Below, piece after piece: positions 5,559 to 7,216 of a stretch of DNA of 7,216 nucleotides. The notes under the pieces were generated by a model, which was given only the letters and a program-made list of their open reading frames with translations, was not told the origin of the DNA and did no database searches. A program made the translations under genes and the position numbers. The stretch is from NCBI GenBank assembly GCA_023248095.1, contig JAHFFF010000086.1, positions 1 to 7,216 on the forward strand, read 5' to 3'. How positions within the stretch are numbered: the first letter of the stretch is position 1; the number at the start of each line of letters is the position of its first letter. This stretch comes from Candidatus Omnitrophota bacterium (GTDB lineage Bacteria; Omnitrophota; Gorgyraeia; 1-14-0-20-64-10).

Positions 5559-6698
5559 GTGGAAAAGAACGGACGAATCTATGCCCTCTCCGGTTTAATC
5601 CTTCTTGCGGTACTCATCTACTCCTTCCGGCCCGCTGATGTCAACGTACAGATTGATCAGGCAGAATCAGTCGTGGCGACGCTGCTCAAATCCAAGGGGG
5701 TTGATCCGGCCAAGGGTTTAGAGGGTGAGGAGCGGGAGCAGCGGTCGATGGGCCGTTTCCGGTGGCGATCGCTGGAACAGCGCTTCCGAGTTCCATCTTC
5801 TTTTGCGCTGGACGGATTCCGGAAAGCCCTGGAACGGGAACTCAAGGGACGCCGGCTGATCCTTCAGAAGGTGAGCCTGACAAGGCAGGGATCGGTTCGC
5901 TCCCTCCGTTTGGAGGTGGGATCCGCTTCGGCACGGCAGCTGGGCTCTTTGTATCGGGTTTCCTTGGAGCAGCGAGAAGTTCCGGCAGCCGCGCAGCCGA
6001 TTTCTCCCCTCTTTCCCAAAGGGAGAGGCAAGATCGCCATCGTTCTGGATGACTGGGGATACAACGTGCGGAATTTGCCGTTGTTAAGTTCCATCCGCCG
6101 TCCGTTGACCATTTCGATTCTTCCCAACCTGCCCCATTCGGCGGAGGTGGCCAAGGCGGCGAAGGATTACGGCCACGAGGTGATCCTGCATATGCCGATG
6201 GAGGCGAACGATCCCCGCGCGCCTCGGGAGGCAGGGACCCTCCTGACCACGATGCCTCGGCAGGAGGTGGTCGAACTGCTGACCCGTTCCTTGGCGACGG
6301 TTCCATCGGCTAAGGGGATCTCCAATCATCAGGGTTCCAAGGCGACGTCGGATCCTGCATTGATGCAAGTGATTTTGAGCGAGGTCAAGCAGAGGCGCCT
6401 TTATTTCCTGGACAGCTTTGTCACGCAGCAATCGGTCTGCAGGGGTCTGGCAAGGCAGTTGAGGATTCCGTTCGCGCAGCGGGCCGTCTTCCTGGACAAT
6501 GAGGAGAACGCACCGGCGATCCGACAGCAGTTGACGGAACTAGCCCGCATCGCAAACAAGCAGGGGCATGCCATTGGGATTGGTCATGATCGGCCGGTGA
6601 CCGTCTTGCTGTTGCAGCAGGAGATTCCCTCCCTGGAAGTGGCGGGCTACACCATCGTTCCGGTTTCGGAGCTGACGGATGCTAGTTCTGGGGATTGA
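5559..6698 (+). CDS. Divergent polysaccharide deacetylase family protein (YibQ-like, DUF610)
   Basis: A 379-residue protein with a short basic N-terminus, one membrane segment at about 8-22 and a predicted periplasmic body. Residues about 155-373 match the divergent polysaccharide deacetylase family: KIAIVLDDWGYN (D164, D165), LTISILPNLPHS, HEVILHMPMEAND (H211), EAGTLLTTM, GISNHQGSKATSD (H257), LYFLDSFVTQQSV (D285), AVFLDNEENAPAIR and a final AIGIGHDRPVTV (H343) with IVPVSEL. These positions suggest a retained metal site like that of NodB-type deacetylases, but no catalytic activity has been firmly established for this family, and substrate is unknown. Residues about 25-150 form an additional region I do not recognise, partly charged and helical. 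GTG 5559 lies 2 nt after the ctp stop with AGGAAG 8 nt upstream. Neighbouring S41 protease genes are common in this family (in E. coli yibQ lies beside envC), suggesting an envelope or peptidoglycan role. The end overlaps tsaD by 20 nt. Confidence 0.9.
   Translation: MEKNGRIYALSGLILLAVLIYSFRPADVNVQIDQAESVVATLLKSKGVDPAKGLEGEEREQRSMGRFRWRSLEQRFRVPSSFALDGFRKALERELKGRRLILQKVSLTRQGSVRSLRLEVGSASARQLGSLYRVSLEQREVPAAAQPISPLFPKGRGKIAIVLDDWGYNVRNLPLLSSIRRPLTISILPNLPHSAEVAKAAKDYGHEVILHMPMEANDPRAPREAGTLLTTMPRQEVVELLTRSLATVPSAKGISNHQGSKATSDPALMQVILSEVKQRRLYFLDSFVTQQSVCRGLARQLRIPFAQRAVFLDNEENAPAIRQQLTELARIANKQGHAIGIGHDRPVTVLLLQQEIPSLEVAGYTIVPVSELTDASSGD
6668..6671 (+). promoter_or_regulatory. Shine-Dalgarno site of tsaD, inside the deacetylase gene
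   Basis: GGAG lies 7 nt before ATG 6679 and supports a tsaD start inside the last codons of the deacetylase gene. Confidence 0.65.
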
Positions 6699-7216
6699 AA
6701 CCTCGTGCGATGAAACCGGCTTGGCCTTGGTGGCGGATGGCCGCCGGATCCTTGCCACCCAGCTGGCCTCCAGCTTAAAGGAGCATCAGCGGTACGGAGG
6801 GGTGGTGCCGGAGATCGCCAGCCGAGCGCACGTGGAGTTGCTCACGTGCGAGCTGGAGGCGCTGATGGAATCGGCCCGCGTGAGCCCCGCAGAGGTGGAT
6901 CGGATCGCGGTGACGTATGGGCCGGGGCTGCCCGGTTCGCTGTTGGTGGGAGTGTCCGCGGCCAAGGCATTGGGGTTGGCCTGGGGCAAGGAGATGGTCG
7001 GCGTGAATCATCTGCATGCGCATCTGTATGCGGCCCTCATGGAGGGTCCGGCATTCCCGATGGATGCGCCGATGATTGGACTGGTGATCTCCGGCGGGCA
7101 TACCGCCCTGGTTCGAATGGATGGAATCGGCCGCTGCAGCCTACTGGGGCAGACTCGGGACGATGCCGTCGGGGAGGCCTTCGACAAGGTGGCCAAGCTG
7201 CTGCATCTGGGTTTCC
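6679..7216 (+). CDS. tsaD: TsaD, tRNA N6-threonylcarbamoyladenosine transferase subunit (N-terminal half, cut by right edge)
   Basis: TsaD (Gcp/YgjD/Kae1 family), with TsaB and TsaE, transfers the threonylcarbamoyl group from the adenylate made by TsaC to A37 of ANN-decoding tRNAs. The visible 179 residues begin MLVLGIETSCDETG, the hallmark N-terminus of the ASKHA-fold family, followed by GGVVPEIASRAHVE (40-53), GPGLPGSLLVG (81-91), the iron/zinc-binding HxxxH in NHLHAHLYA (H111 and H115, the same numbers as in E. coli TsaD), LVISGGHTALV (135-145) and DDAVGEAFDKVAKLL (161-175). All of these are intact. The C-terminal half, including the later metal-binding Asp, lies beyond the window. ATG 6679 lies inside the deacetylase gene with a 20-nt overlap and has GGAG at 6668-6671, so translation is probably coupled. 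Confidence 0.97.
   Translation, partial: MLVLGIETSCDETGLALVADGRRILATQLASSLKEHQRYGGVVPEIASRAHVELLTCELEALMESARVSPAEVDRIAVTYGPGLPGSLLVGVSAAKALGLAWGKEMVGVNHLHAHLYAALMEGPAFPMDAPMIGLVISGGHTALVRMDGIGRCSLLGQTRDDAVGEAFDKVAKLLHLGF

Noticed and set aside
5842..6306. Antisense 154-residue open frame within the deacetylase gene
   Set aside because: Low-complexity Pro/Ser/Gly/Arg-rich composition typical of a shadow reading of GC-rich codons.
1..7216. Mobile element, defence system, CRISPR, tRNA, riboswitch or rho-independent terminator
   Set aside because: Gaps total only about 30 bases, no repeat array or transposase-like gene is visible, and no GC hairpin followed by a T-run occurs at any gene end.

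Overview
The window is a compact, one-direction stretch of bacterial housekeeping genes, all on the + strand: end of pdxA, rsmA (ksgA), gatC, gatA, gatB, a carboxy-terminal processing protease (ctp, S41 family), a divergent polysaccharide deacetylase (YibQ-like), and the first half of tsaD, which runs off the right edge. No intergenic gap is longer than 15 bases and most junctions overlap, so the window looks like part of one long operon. No RNA gene, mobile element, CRISPR array or terminator was seen, and no stretch over 300 bases lacks a gene.

The DNA is GC-rich (roughly 60% by eye). GatCAB implies that Gln-tRNA or Asn-tRNA is made by transamidation. The anchored Ctp and deacetylase, both with domains predicted outside the inner membrane, suit a diderm bacterium. 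A Nitrospirota-, deltaproteobacteria- or NC10-like lineage would fit this gene mix, but that is an impression from family resemblance, not a demonstrated assignment.

Layout: 1-251 is the C-terminal part of PdxA (vitamin B6 synthesis); 245-1087 is RsmA (16S rRNA dimethylation); 1103-4339 is the complete GatCAB amidotransferase in order C-A-B; 4336-6698 is a cell-envelope pair, Ctp plus divergent polysaccharide deacetylase; 6679-7216 is TsaD (t6A37 tRNA modification). Several products serve translation: rRNA maturation (RsmA), tRNA charging (GatCAB) and tRNA modification (TsaD). The envelope pair sits between them. Junctions in order are: 7-nt overlap, 15-nt gap, 13-nt gap, 1-nt overlap, 4-nt overlap, 2-nt gap, 20-nt overlap.

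I do not see a previously undescribed system. The points most worth a second look are a perfect extended -10 element overlapping the rsmA stop codon just before gatC, the leader-poor TTG start of gatA, the unrecognised N-terminal region of the deacetylase, and the ctp-deacetylase pairing inside a translation operon.
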